This document shows positions 1 to 13,987 of a stretch of DNA of 64,000 nt, one piece after another. The notes below the pieces were generated by a model. That model was not told where the DNA came from and did no database searches. It saw only the letters and a list, made by a program, of their open reading frames with translations. This DNA comes from Entoloma clypeatum (Eukaryota > Basidiomycota > Agaricomycetes > Agaricales > Entolomataceae): contig OY751495.1 in NCBI GenBank assembly GCA_963565915.1, positions 992,001 through 1,056,000 of the forward strand, given 5' to 3'. Within the stretch, counting starts at the first letter, position 1. Each line of letters begins with the position of its first letter. A program made the translations under genes and the position numbers.

Positions 1-498
1 GCCCTGTTGTCAGGTCTCAGCCCCTCGTCGTCGAACCACAGGTTCAAGCTCGCGCTGTGCCAGAAATTCTTATCTGACGCGCCGTCGCGTGAAGACCGGC
101 CAAAACCCCAAGTACGCGCTCAACCAAGAGCTCTTCGGTCGACACGGACAGAACCGTCATTGGAGGCGATCAAACCAGTCTCTACGGTGGGATCGACCAA
201 GAGTCCTCTCCCTGAATATGACGAGATCAAGCGGGTAATGGAGACAAGGCCGTCGTCATCTGCGCTGGTCCGGATTCCGACTGCTCTCTTGTTGAGGCTC
301 AAGTTTGAGTTGATGAACTCGTATGGGATGCTGCAGCTTGAAGTGCCTTCGGCGAAGAAGGACGCGTCGTGGGTCGCAGCTCTGAAGAATGGGAAGATGA
401 AGGATACATTGGGGATTGCCTTTGCTCAGGAAAGTGATAGTGGGAAAAAGGTTGGATATAGACAGATATTGGACGCTATCTCGAGTACATGGCGGTGA
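1..498 (+). CDS. 3' part of an unrecognised protein-coding gene
   Basis: The frame is open from the first base and ends at the TGA at 496-498, so the N-terminus lies outside the window. The TTG at position 7 is not a credible start. About 165 residues are visible: a basic, Ser/Pro-rich stretch, then a more ordered C-terminal half with a hydrophobic helix-like segment around LLLRLKFELM. It ends only 150 bp before the start of the downstream helicase, on the same strand, as is common in compact basidiomycete gene space. I do not recognise a family and infer no function. Codon use looks like that of the neighbouring host genes rather than the repeats downstream. Confidence 0.55.
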   Translation, partial: ALLSGLSPSSSNHRFKLALCQKFLSDAPSREDRPKPQVRAQPRALRSTRTEPSLEAIKPVSTVGSTKSPLPEYDEIKRVMETRPSSSALVRIPTALLLRLKFELMNSYGMLQLEVPSAKKDASWVAALKNGKMKDTLGIAFAQESDSGKKVGYRQILDAISSTWR

Positions 499-648
499 TG
501 GGTCCCAGTATATAGAGGTTTTGGGATATTATCGTCGAATTGCTTAATAATTGAAATCCTTGTGGCTGTGCATGTGAGTCATGTGACGGACAGCGGCAAA
601 ATTTCTGACTTGACTAGTACCACCACCTCCTCACCATCTCCCTCAGCG

Positions 649-3522
<2,874 letters not shown>

Positions 3523-4595
3523 CTACTGGTTGCAGGTCGGTGGGACGTTGTGCCAAAGGACAACTGGATAAACAGTGAGATGGCTTACCCGTTGTAGAAG
3601 ATCACCATGGGATGGGTTCAAAGTAGACCACGTATGTACTCGGTATTGGTAGTGTCTTGGATTGGCTTCCGATGGGTCGCTTGTGGTAATGAAGTGTAGA
3701 CTAGGACTGTGATATTGTGAAGGTTGATACACATAATTATCCAGAGTGATGGGGGGTACTTGTACGCGTTGAATCGGATTCCCCCCAGTCCTGAGTACCT
3801 TTTCCGCGCATTACAATGTGCTTAGAGTTTTCTCGACGCCGATGCAAGAGGATGATAGTGTTTGAACGCGATCTCTCGGACCGCTATGCAACCATATATG
3901 GGTTTGAAGGCAACAGGAGTAGACTGGAGTTGCATCATGTCGGGGCTACTGTAGGAGCCGACTGATGCCAAGATCTCGCTTGACATAGCGACTCAATAGT
4001 TTGCCAGAACATATCATCCCGACTCCGTTGGACCGGGCTCCACTGTCACGCTCAGCCCACGTTTTTGGCATCGCAGTCAGGTAAGGCGTCGCAAAGACTT
4101 GATGTGGAGCTGTGGTAAGGGCCAGCTGTGGGGTGGGCGCGATTGTCGGCAGGCCATGGTCAGAGGACGAAGCGGATAAATCGACCATCTGCATCAGTAT
4201 TGAAATCAGAAACGTATGTACCCACACTTTGACAAACTTGAACGACTTACCACCACAAAAGTTTCTTTACTTCAAGTTCGACAACTTGTACTTCAGCGAA
4301 CCTCGTTCTATGTAAGAGATGACAATCAAAAGACGCTCCACCAAATTTGGTTCGACGACCCGTCTCCACAAAACACAAGACTTCGTGAATCATGCGAGGA
4401 TTCCCTCACACCGACGAACACGGCAACCAAATTTGAATTCTTCCTGCAGTATTCGCTTCCATCATGCGAAGAACCTTGGAGCGGGATGTATTTATTGGAT
4501 CATTTGATCGAGTTTCTCGGCTACTGATCCCCTATACTATATAAAGCATCATCTTCCACCGAGCTGACACAACATCCCTCCCCACACTGTCTGCC
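3523..4595 (+). other. Intergenic region between helicase and sugar transporter
   Basis: About 1.07 kb with no supportable gene. Short open frames on both strands show no motif or codon bias and look like chance. The right end holds the transporter's core promoter (TATA box at 4538-4545). I saw no transposon terminal repeats here. Confidence 0.6.
4538..4545 (+). promoter_or_regulatory. TATA box of the sugar transporter gene
   Basis: TATATAAA lies about 50 bp before the ATG at 4596, at a sensible distance for a short fungal 5' leader. It is the only strong TATA match in this intergenic stretch. Confidence 0.55.
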
Positions 4596-7234
4596 ATGTC
4601 GTCCGAAAAGTCGAGCGACGAGCATATCGAGGATCAGCGAAGGATCGACCTTGCCAACAACGTTCAGGCGAGGTGCGGTGGACTTATTTTCATCTTGCGC
4701 GCCTCATGGGGACGTACGTGTGCTGCAGGATCCAGAACCCTCTGTACGGCGTCCCCCGCAACACCCTAATGAGGCAGGTTGAAGCCTTTGCGCGTGACAA
4801 GGGTATGGAGGACATCGTTGATATGTTGAAGAAGGGGGCGCTCCTTGCACAGAGCCCGAAAGATTTCGAGAACATCCCGGAACTCGACGAGAAGGATAAG
4901 GAGATAATCCGCAGAGAAACGACACGTTCGTTCCGGCCTCCACTTTCTGTCAAGCGTAGCTCGTGCATTTCACACTGATATGTACTATATCTAGACCGAT
5001 GGGCCCAGCCCCGCGCTCTGTACATGACGGTCATAGTTTGCAGTCTTGCGGCGGCTGTGCAGTATGTCCTCCATTCTTAAGTATTTCCATTCTGTGTTGT
5101 GTGGGCTGACCGTTTACTATGTGTCAAGGGGGTGGGATCAAACTGGCTCCAACGGCGCTAACCTCTCCTTCCCCGACGAACTCGGTCTCTCGCTCTCACC
5201 TTCCGACCCGAACGCAAGTCGTAATGAGTGGATTGTCGGGCTCGTCAATGCCGGGTACGGTTCCATAATGTCATTTGTCCCATCTCATAGAAATTTGCAG
5301 CCCTTACATCGCATCATCCCTCGTGGGCTGTTGGGTTTCGGATCCTCTCAATCACTACCTCGGTCGTCGTGGGACGCTGTTCTTCTGTGGCATCTTCTGC
5401 ATTGGATCGGTGCTCGGACAAGGCTTCGCGAGGTCGTGGCCGGAGCTTTTCGTGAGCCAATTTGGCAACTCGCATCAGCAATAAAAGTCTAACGTCGTCC
5501 GGCAATGACAAAGGTCTGTCGTCTGCTTCTCGGTTTGGGAATGGGCCCCAAGGCTTCGACGGCCCCGATCTTCTCGGCTGAAAACGTGCCCGCCAATATC
5601 CGCGGAGGTCTTGTCATGTGTTGGCAGATGTGGGCAAGTATCCCAGATCCTTTTACAAGACGTAGGTATCTCGTGTTTATCCTGCGTTTTTTTTTTTTTA
5701 CAGACTGCGTTCGGAATCATGTTGGGGTTCAGCGCGAATCTCGTTCTCTTCCGGGTTGGCAAGATTGCATGGCGTCTGCAATTGGCCTCGGCGTTCCTCC
5801 CCGCCGTCCCTCTGACGATGCTAATTTACTTCTGCCCTGGTAACTCAGCCACCCGATCGTCATCTCACCCAAGGTAACTGACAACAAAAAAAAAATCTCT
5901 TCAACCCCAGAATCCCCTCGCTGGCTGTTGAAAAAGGGGAAATACTCCGCCGCGCTCGACTCCTTCCGACGGCTGCGCAACAGCGACCTGCAGGCGTGCC
6001 GCGACTTCTACTACGTCCACCGGCAGCTCGAGGAGGAGTTCGCCGTCCTGAAGGGGTCGACGTACCTCTCGCGGTTCGTCGAGCTTTTCACCGTCCCGCG
6101 CATCCGTCGCGCGACGCTCGCGAGCTTCGTCGTCATGATCGCGCAGCAGATGTGCGGGATCAACATCATCGCGTTCTATTCGTCGACGGTGTTTGTGGCT
6201 GCGGGGTATTCGACGAAGCAGGCGCTGCTTGCGTCGTGGGGGTTTGGGATGGTGAATTGGCTGTTTGCGTTCCCTGCTGTTTGGGTAAGGTTTTCTTTCC
6301 TTTTGCTGTCTCTCTCTCGCTGGGGGGGGGGGGGGGGGTGGAAGGTCGATGTTCGTTCGTTGACTGGGGTTGTCGATAGACGATCGATACGTTTGGGCGT
6401 CGCAACTTGCTGTTGTTCACGTTCCCTAATATGGCGTGGACGCTGCTCGTTGCTGGGTTATGCTTCTACATTCCGACGGACAATTCTGCAAGGGTGCCTT
6501 TGCTCGCCTTCTTTATCTTCCTCTTTGCTGGTGAGTGGGACGTTCTCCCTCCATCGTACGGGACCCGAGCCGCCTGACCTCATCGTTCCGTGTATAGCGT
6601 TTTACTCCCCTGGTGAAGGTCCCGTGCCGTTTACGTACTCTGCCGAGGTCTTCCCTCTTACTCACAGAGAAATGGGAATGTTAGCCCCTTCTGTTGATAT
6701 TCGGGTGGACGATTTGCTTATATGTGTGTGTGCTTTTGCAGGGGGTGGGCTGTTGCGACGTGTTTTTTCTGGTCGTCCGTTCTTTCGATAACGTTTCCCC
6801 GTATGGTGGGGGCGATCACGATCACCGGAGGTGAGCATATCGTCGTCTTTCCTTCTCTGTGGAACACGATCGGTTGAGTCTTTTTCCCTTTTCTTCCCAC
6901 ACAGCCTTTGGATTCTACGCAGGTCTGAACGTTCTCGCGCTCGTCATGATCTTCTTCTTGGTTCCGGGTGCGTTTCTTTTATTCCTTTCCTTTTCGGGCT
7001 GGGATTATCACACTCGTCCATTCTTTGGTAGAAACGAAGCAGAGGACGCTGGAAGAGCTGGATTACGTCTTTGCGGTCCCTACGTCGAAGCACATCAGCT
7101 ACCAGTCCAACACGTTCTTGCCGTATTGGATCAAGCGGTATATCTTTTTCCGCCGGGACACGACGCTGGAGCCGCTGTACAACTTTGAGGAGGTGGAGTC
7201 GATTACTGTGTTTGAAAAGGGAGTGGGTCATTAG
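4596..7234 (+). CDS. MFS sugar-porter family transporter
   Basis: Thirteen exons give 611 residues. Introns I place at 4673-4728, 4926-4994, 5062-5128, 5255-5300, 5452-5513, 5634-5703, 5840-5910, 6285-6379, 6531-6597, 6680-6741, 6831-6904 and 6968-7031. The sixth begins with GC (GC-AG class). Sugar-porter signatures are clear: the loop 2-3 motif [17 protein letters not shown] after TM6, DTFGRRNLL in the TM8-9 loop, and [11 protein letters not shown] after TM12. Twelve hydrophobic segments can be traced. A hydrophilic N-terminal domain of about 110 residues precedes TM1, longer than in classical hexose transporters. Known role: H+-coupled or facilitated uptake of a hexose, polyol or related sugar at the plasma membrane. 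The substrate cannot be read from sequence. The first ATG after the TATA box is taken as start. A poly-G run of about 17-18 bases sits inside intron 8. Confidence 0.9.
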
Positions 7235-7818
7235 ATGTGGGGTGATTGATATACATATTGAAAGCTTGACCCTGCCATCCTACTATCTGTCTTGTTTTGC
7301 GCGTCTTGACAACGATTTGTTATGGATCTAGTGTTGTCCTTGCTACATTCGATGTTGTACTTGTACATAAATGAATCATTTACGAGTTGACATTTATAGC
7401 CGAGGCTCAAGGGGGTGGACGGGACGGGAATCCCGGACCCGGGGGGCAGGGGGTTAGAGGCTGAAAAAAAAATCGTTTGCTTGACTGGCCAGCAAATTGA
7501 TTAAATTAAAGGCCCACAACTCAACCAATCATATGAGTATGGAAACAGTTTCACGCGACTCATCGAACAGTTTACGGCGTGGCTTCCACGCTCGAAATAG
7601 TTTATTGCGCACTCCAAATAGTTTACGGGGGGCCCAAGCTGAAATAGTTTGCGGCGAGGTGAATGTATGACTTGGTAGAGAGAGTGTCGTATCGGAGAAC
7701 GAGGAGGGCCTGGTCCGAGTCACGAGGCTGACTAGTATCGGACGCATCGGCCGAAATGATCTGACTCCGCCACATATCTTCAAAAAAGTCGCAAGGATGC
7801 TTTCAACTTCTCACACCC
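7235..7818 (+). other. Intergenic region, transporter 3' end to ILV5 promoter
   Basis: No coding sequence supported. The left part should hold the transporter's 3' UTR (AT-rich around 7360-7390). The right part should hold the ILV5 promoter and contains a short repeated motif, listed separately. Nothing else is recognised. Confidence 0.5.
7545..7656 (+). repeat. Five-copy AAYAGTTT motif array upstream of ILV5
   Basis: The motif AAYAGTTT followed by a G/C-rich tail (best form AATAGTTTACGGCG-like) starts at about 7545, 7566, 7596, 7617 and 7643. Spacing is 21-30 bp. The block ends about 160 bp before the ILV5 ATG. It could be a cluster of transcription-factor sites or a decayed short tandem repeat. 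No factor is assigned. Confidence 0.45.
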
Positions 7819-9405
7819 ATGGCCTTCTCCCTTGCAACTCGTGCAGCCACACAAACCATCCGCGCAGCTTCTCGTCGTGCACCGTCTGCACTGGCCAGGG
7901 CTGCCGTGAAGCCTGCACAAACTGCGTCGTATTCTTTGCTCGCTCAGGCTGCTGCTCCACGGTGCGCTCAGCGCGGTGCTGTCCAGGTTAGTTTTGCTTC
8001 GTTCGCGTATCCAGACGATGCTGACGTCTGCAGGGCGCTCGTGGTGTTAAAACTCTTGACTTTGCTGGCACACCTGAAACCGTGTATGAGCGAAGTGACT
8101 GGCCTTTGGCGAAGCTCCAGGCCTACTTCAAGAACGACACACTTGCTCTCATTGGCTACGGCTCACAAGGACACGGACAGGGTCTCAACGCCCGTGATAA
8201 TGGGCTGAATATCATCGTTGGTGTCCGGAAAGACGGTGAGAGCTGGAGGCAAGCCATGGAGGACGGCTGGGTGAGCGTTCACACATTGCGAAACCTTTGA
8301 CGTTTTGGGCTGACTTCTTATTTCAGGTGCCCGGAGAAACTCTCTTCCCCATTGAAGAGGCGATCAACAGGGGAACGATAATTATGAACCTTCTGTCAGA
8401 TGCCGCCCAATCACAAACGTGGCCAAAAATTGCACCTTTGATTACCAAAGGAAAGACTCTGTACTTCTCCCATGGTTTCTCCGTCGTGTTCAAGGAAGAC
8501 ACCAAGGTCATCCCTCCCGCGGACGTTGACGTCATCCTCGTCGCGCCCAAGGGCTCTGGCCGGACTGTGCGCACCCTGTTTAAGGAAGGCCGCGGCATCA
8601 ACTCGAGTGTCGCTGTGTTCCAGGACGTCACTGGCAAGGCGAAGGAGAGGGCCATTGCTCTTGGTGTCGCTGTTGGGTCTGGATACCTGTATGACACAAC
8701 TTTCGAGAAGGAGGTCTACTCAGATCTCTACGGCGAACGTGGTGTTGTACGTAAAGTCACTCTTTGTGCGTCCCACAATGAAGAGCTAATGTTGTTGTGC
8801 ATTGATTAGTTGATGGGAGCCATTCGTACGTCCTTTTGCCCATGCTACGGTCTCGTCTCACTCGTCTCGCAGAGGGTCTCTTCTTAGCACAATACCAGGT
8901 CCTCCGCAAAAACGGCCACTCACCCTCAGAAGCCTTTAACGAGACTGTCGAGGAGGCCACCCAATCCCTCTACCCTCTCATTGGTCAAAAAGGGTGCGCC
9001 TTTCGCCCTTCCATGTTCTCTGGACCCAAGCTTACATAGGGAAATCATCACAGTATGGACTACATGTTCAACGCCTGCTCCACCACCGCTCGCCGTGGTG
9101 CTCTTGACTGGGCCCCCGTCTTCGAGAAGGCCAACCTCCCGATATTCGAACAGCTGTATGAGAGCGTGAAGAACGGAACCGAGACCCGCAAGTCCCTGGA
9201 GTTCAACGGCCGCTCGACATACCGTGAAGACCTGGCGAAAGAGCTCGAGGTTATCAACAACCAGGAGATCTGGCGAGCTGGTACGTTTTTCTCGTTGTCG
9301 TTACGACCCGGTGCTGATATGCCTTCTGGGTTTATAGGCAAGACTGTGAGGTCTCTGCGGCCGGACTACAAGTGGGGATGCGCAATGTCGATTAGAAATG
9401 TGTGA
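7819..9405 (+). CDS. ILV5: Ketol-acid reductoisomerase, mitochondrial (acetohydroxyacid reductoisomerase)
   Basis: Seven exons give 418 residues. Introns I place at 7987-8033, 8271-8326, 8747-8809, 8826-8872, 8994-9053 and 9281-9337; the exon between the third and fourth is only 16 bp. The first 60 or so residues are rich in Arg, Ala and Ser without acidic residues, a typical mitochondrial presequence. Then come the KARI N-terminal NADPH-binding domain with the Rossmann glycine pattern in LIGYGSQGHGQG and the C-terminal all-helical domain with FLAQYQVL and EEATQSLYPLIG. Known reaction: NADPH- and Mg2+-dependent isomeroreduction of acetolactate or acetohydroxybutyrate, the second common step of valine and isoleucine synthesis in the mitochondrial matrix. 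Length fits fungal Ilv5. The ATG at 7819 is chosen because it gives the full presequence. Confidence 0.95.
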
Positions 9406-9535
9406 GATTACATAATGACATTTCCCGTTTCAAAGTGGCAAATCCTTGTACCTCTTGCTCTTCGACTAATCCTCGACACTCGTTAGCCCTCCAACGATGC
9501 CCTGACACTTGAGATCAGTCTGAATAACCCAGGAC

Positions 9536-9541
9536 AATAAA
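9536..9541 (+). terminator. Polyadenylation signal candidate for ILV5
   Basis: AATAAA lies about 130 bp after the ILV5 stop codon, followed by an AT-rich stretch. Fungal poly(A) signals are loose, so this is only a candidate. Confidence 0.4.
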
Positions 9542-9584
9542 GTGATTGTTAATTCTAATATATCTTGATGAATAACTTAATTGT

Positions 9585-10526
9585 AAAGTAGCATGTCATT
9601 GTCGCTGTCATCTTCATCCTGCTGTGATTCATCCTCAATGACATTGGTTGTGATCGGTGCATTTTCGCTAGGCGCGAGTGTCCTCCCAGATGCATTGAAC
9701 CTCTGTACAGATTCAAGGAGAGCCCCGAGTTTCAGGGCTTTGTTGGAGAGTTTCAACTTGATTGGAGATGATTATTAGATTCCTTGAGGCTCGTAACCTT
9801 GAAAGGTTTACGCACTGCTTGCATGGCTCATCTCCTTGACAAACTGAATTTTTGCAGCAATACCCCCTTCGAGACAGATCCAACCGATGCTTCTTTGACT
9901 CAAATGACCCTCAACTGGCATCCCCAGGGTCTCGGAGATGCATTTGACAGCAGGATCGACATGATTTGCAGGAACACCAAGGCTCACGAAATCACGCACC
10001 AACACGCGGGTCTCCACTGAGATTACATCCTTCTCCTTGATTTGGTATGTCCCCCCAACCTTGTTGGCTTCTTTGGCCTTCCCCACAGCTTTCTCCACGC
10101 TCAGCGCTGCTGATTAGGTGCCCTTGCAACATGCATGTGAAGCATGTGGTTTTTCTTCTGCAAGTCATTGTTGTGCTCCTTGAGTTGTGAAAGCTGGGTT
10201 TTGGTACGATGTAGCTGTAGTTGGGCATCTTCGAGCTCGGTAGCAGTGGAAATGTGGTCAGATTGCGAAACACCAAGTATATTCTTGATTTTGTTTAGTG
10301 CTTTGGTCGTGTGTGTTGTCTTTTTCTTTTCGTTTCGGTATCATTTTTCAAACTCGATGGCACACAATGAAAGGCCCTCGAGTGCAGCAGCATTTTCCTT
10401 GTTCCTGTCATTGGTCTTGAGTGGTGTGGCATGTGTGGATAGTGATGAGAATTGGGCTTTTTGCAGATTAGATTGTCTTCGGGTTGGATTCCATTGAAAA
10501 ATCTTTTTCAACTCGAAGGTCCCCAT
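9585..10526 (-). pseudogene. Decayed gene for a coiled-coil protein of unknown function, probably repeat-associated
   Basis: On the minus strand, several frames together read as one protein. First comes a basic N-terminal part ending in CAIEFEK at about 10341. A TGA follows, where a sense codon would extend the frame, then a long heptad-rich coiled coil (roughly 10290-10120, with TELEDAQLQLHRTKTQLSQL). Next is an ordered region (10098-9808) with KEKDVISVETR and an acidic tail near 9600. At least one frame change is needed near 10110. My recollection is that similar coiled-coil plus KDRDVISVETR proteins recur in many copies in Agaricomycete genomes near transposons, but I cannot name a family or function. 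No terminal repeats were located. Confidence 0.45.
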
Positions 10527-12145
10527 AGGGTATTGGTATCAAGGTGTGTGCAGATGCATAGGTTGTCTTGCAGACCACTGTATCCATTCTGGCAGGGGCT
10601 ATTACTGGCTTCACAATGCATCGCCAAAGAGTCATGATGCCACCAACGCATTCCCAAAAGAGTCATGAACATGTTAATTACATTATGTAATCACTCGTTC
10701 GCCCTCAGATTCGAGGGTATCTGGCCCAGGCATTCCTTGACCATCCAACAGCAAATTACATGTGCACCACACATTTTTTACATGTTTTATTTGTATTCTA
10801 CGAGGCAGAATCCAAAAATTTGGACCAGAAGTATCCAAACTCACACCAGAGGTCATGAGTTCACCAACATCTCAACACTTATTCAAAGATATGCTCCGGA
10901 GAATACATGCAGAATGTCAGTCTCATTCAATCTCTCCATATAAACTTAAGGCCATTGTGGCTCCTTCATGCTGTGGTAAATCTCGGGACTCCGATGTCAG
11001 AGCTTTAAATAACACTGCATTGTGCCTCCCCACTACAAGCCGGATTCTGAGTAGACCATGTTTTGATTTGTGGGAGCAAGCTTATCTATATAATATACCT
11101 TCGCCAATAAGATGTTTTCCGCTGAAGGCTGAGAGATCTGAGTAATAAATCTTGGGGATAATGTAGGTGTCAGATAGTAGAAGTGGCAGACAGGTATACG
11201 GTGGGTTGGGACGGGGGGGCTTTGGCTTGGACTTTGAATTTCAGAAAAACTGGGAAATGCGTAGATCACGTGATCTGGACGCATCATCCCGAAAGAGAAA
11301 AATGAAAGGAATACCGAAATCAAACTGCAGTCAAAGCCAAAGTCCAGAGCGCTAGGGAACCAGATCTGGAAAGACCGGAAGTCCAAATCTGGAAACACCA
11401 ATTGGAGCTCAAGCTCACAACACCAGGTTTGGACAACTGAAGGTCTGGATGAATCTGGTCCCCACACAGAGGGAGAGCTCCCAACCACACTTGAAACAAA
11501 CAAGATAATAATTAAACTAATGATTAATCAAAGGGAATGTACATCTGCTGAGAAGGAACTAGGGATGTTATGGCGAACACAAAAATCCTCGAAAAGCACA
11601 GCTAACTCGTTGATGTTGGGTTTCTTGTATGCACGTGATGTTGAAAGCAGTATGATTTCCTCCATCTGCCGCCAATACAAGAGAAAAGCCAATGATGTCC
11701 AACCACCAGTTGCAGCCACCACATTGTTGGAATGCCAAGCTGCTGTGAGCCTTCCATATTTGGACATGCTGCACACCCGCCATGGTTTTTATGCCATGAT
11801 CGTTTCTTATTGTTTCATAGTACGTGTCAACATGCATTCCATGTCAAATTAACCCCTTACTACTGTACTTTTATTGTACTTACATGTTTCGAGGCAACTA
11901 CATATTAATGTTGTGTTTCTGTTAGTTCCTCGTTGTAGTAAATTTGCAAAACCTTATTTACTTATTACAGCACATTTTTGTTGCCTCTCCTCAGTTGTTT
12001 GACCCCACAGCTATTTATTATAGCTAATCTCACAGGTTATTGGGCCCAGTCACTTCTAGGATTGGCCAAAGTGGCAGGGCCACTTTCATGCCAGACTCCC
12101 CAGCTGTCTCACTGACACTTCTCACACTGTCTGAAAAGACTATCT
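10527..12145 (+). other. Decayed repeat-rich intergenic DNA
   Basis: No gene can be supported over about 1.6 kb. A minus-strand open frame at 11528-11776 (82 codons, with AYKKPNINELAVLFEDF) looks protein-like and may be a transposon remnant, but I do not recognise it. 11340-11470 is rich in imperfect CCAGA/TCTGG words. Coding similarity resumes at about 12146 with Gypsy element A. Confidence 0.4.
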
Positions 12146-13278
12146 ATCAATTAACAAGGAAGGAAACAATCTGGAATTGGAAAGAGGAACAGAAGGAAGC
12201 ATTTGATATGCTAAAGAAATTATTCACGGAAACACCCATATTAGTATCTCCCAATCTGGATCGGAAGTTGAGAGTAGAATCAGATGCATCGGACTTCGCC
12301 ACTGGAGCGATTCTATCTATGGAATGTGAGCATGAGAAATGGAGGCCATGTGCCTTTCTATCTAAAGAATTGAATGATGTTGAATGAAATTATGATGTAC
12401 ACAACAAAGAAATGCTGGGCATAATTCAAGCGCTGGAAGCATGGAGACACCACCTTGAAGGAGCCAAACATGAGGTCGAGATCTGGACTGATCATAAAAA
12501 CCTCGAGTACTTCATGCAGGGACGAAAGCTTAATTGCAGACAAGCACACTGGGCATTGTATCTAACATGTTTCAACTTTAAATTAATACACAAGGCTGGT
12601 ACCTCAATGGGAAAGGCGGATGCTCTTTTGAGAAGAGTCAATCATAGAAAGGGGGTGGAAAATGACAATGAGGACGTAACATTATTGAAACCGGAGTACT
12701 TCCATTTATGGGCAATGGATCGAGGACACATACTTATTGATGGAGAAGAAAGTAAATTACTAAAACACATCAGGGATGCCAAGGAATTTGACAAGCAGGT
12801 GTTAAAAGCAGTAGAAGAACTAAAGAAAACCAATACCAAAACATTACAAGCAGATGAATGGCATGAGGAGCAGGGACTCTGGTTACACAGAGGGAAGGTG
12901 TACGTTCCAAAGAGTCAGGAACTCAGGGAGGAAATAATTAAATTACACCATGACAACCCAGTTGCAGGACACCCAGGACAGTGGAAAACCCTGGAATTGG
13001 TAACATGTAATTATTGGTGGCCTGGGATTACAAACATGGCCAAAGCATACATTGAGGGCTGCGACAGATGTCAACAATCAAAGAACGTGCCTCAACCGCT
13101 AGCCAGTAAATTAAAAGCAAACATGGAACATGCAGGACCATGGAAACACATTACAGCAGACTTTATTGTAGGACTCCCAGAAGCTCAGGGGTACAACACA
13201 GTATTAGTTGTGGCTTGCAGATTGACAAAACAATCACACTTTATCAAAACATGCAATAAAGTCCTAGCAGAAGGATTA
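12146..13278 (+). pseudogene. Gypsy relic A, part 1: RNase H and integrase N-terminal region
   Basis: The reading starts inside the RT-RNase H connection (WNWKEEQKEAFDMLKK) and runs through RNase H (ESDASDFATGAIL, TDHKNLEYF), the HHCC integrase zinc finger (HHDN, AGHPGQWKTLEL, CDRCQQSK) and the start of the integrase core (ITADFIVGLPEA). A TGA at 12385-12387 interrupts RNase H where related elements have Arg. No LTR, gag, protease or RT palm was found upstream, so the 5' part is lost. The frame stops where the Harbinger transposon enters at 13279. The missing integrase sequence resumes in the same frame at 37578, after removal of the insertion and one TTA copy. Confidence 0.88.
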
Positions 13279-13305
13279 GGGCCTGTCTGGTAACCGGGTC
13301 TTGGC
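13279..13305 (+). repeat. Harbinger left terminal inverted repeat
   Basis: About 27 bp match the reverse complement of the right end with three mismatches (shared core GGGCCTG-CTGGTA and GGGTCTTGGC). Confidence 0.88.
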
Positions 13306-13904
13306 TTGGTCCCACCAGCCAAATTGGAGACCTATGCCTTGGAAATGGGGCTAAGCACTTGATGGAACAGAAATGAAGCCAAACAGGTGTTTGATAGACA
13401 TGAGCTTAGCCCAAGCGTGACAATCACATGTCCCCCCCCCCACTACATCACCTCTCTATCTAACTCTATCCTACTATCTCAATATATTTATCTCTATGGC
13501 TCGCATTAAGAAGGGATCAGCAGCTTCAGATGATGTCAACAAGGAAAACATCAAACCCGATTCTTCTTCCAGCTCTCGTTGTGATTGGGCTCTGGAAGAT
13601 GATGCCATTCTCGTCCGTGAACTCTTATCGCACAAGGAAAAGGGGGCTACATCTAGTGTTTTGAGGTCCAGTTTACCTGCGTCGATTTCAGACCGAGACC
13701 GGACGGGACCGAAGCGGTGAGAGACCGGACCGCTGGTCTCGGTCTTTAAGGTTTGGGATCACGGCCGGTTCTTGGTTCACTCGAAACTTTAGAGTTTGAA
13801 AGACCGGCCAAAGACTGGTTCCGACTGGTTTAAACCAGTGTTTTCCACAGAACGATCTGAGGAACTGAAATGGATGTCCCGAAATGGCAAGTACAAAATT
13901 TGTG

Positions 13905-13987
13905 CCACAAGAAAGACTTGAACTCTGAACTTCTATAGTACAAAAGATTCTTTTAACAACACTTAACCAACTGAGCCACAAGACCAT
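13905..13987 (-). other. tRNA-like relic with Pol III A and B boxes
   Basis: On the minus strand, TGGCTCAGTTGG (13967-13978) matches an A box and AGTTCAAGTCT (13914-13924) resembles a B box, at about the tRNA spacing. The acceptor stem does not pair, so this is not a functional tRNA gene. It could be a decayed tRNA or the head of a tRNA-derived SINE. Confidence 0.5.

Noticed and set aside
7..498. TTG at position 7 as a start codon
   Set aside because: The frame is already open at base 1 and a TTG start is not expected in a fungal nuclear gene; the fragment is better read as the 3' end of a gene that begins outside the window.
3946..4227. Minus-strand open frame in the transporter promoter
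   Set aside because: No motif, no codon bias and no supporting splice or promoter signals; probably chance.
6320..6337. Poly-G run as a regulatory quadruplex
   Set aside because: It is inside an intron and a single homopolymer of uncertain length; possibly a sequencing artefact.
13905..13987. Functional tRNA gene
   Set aside because: A and B boxes are present but the acceptor and D stems do not pair and no clear anticodon loop forms.
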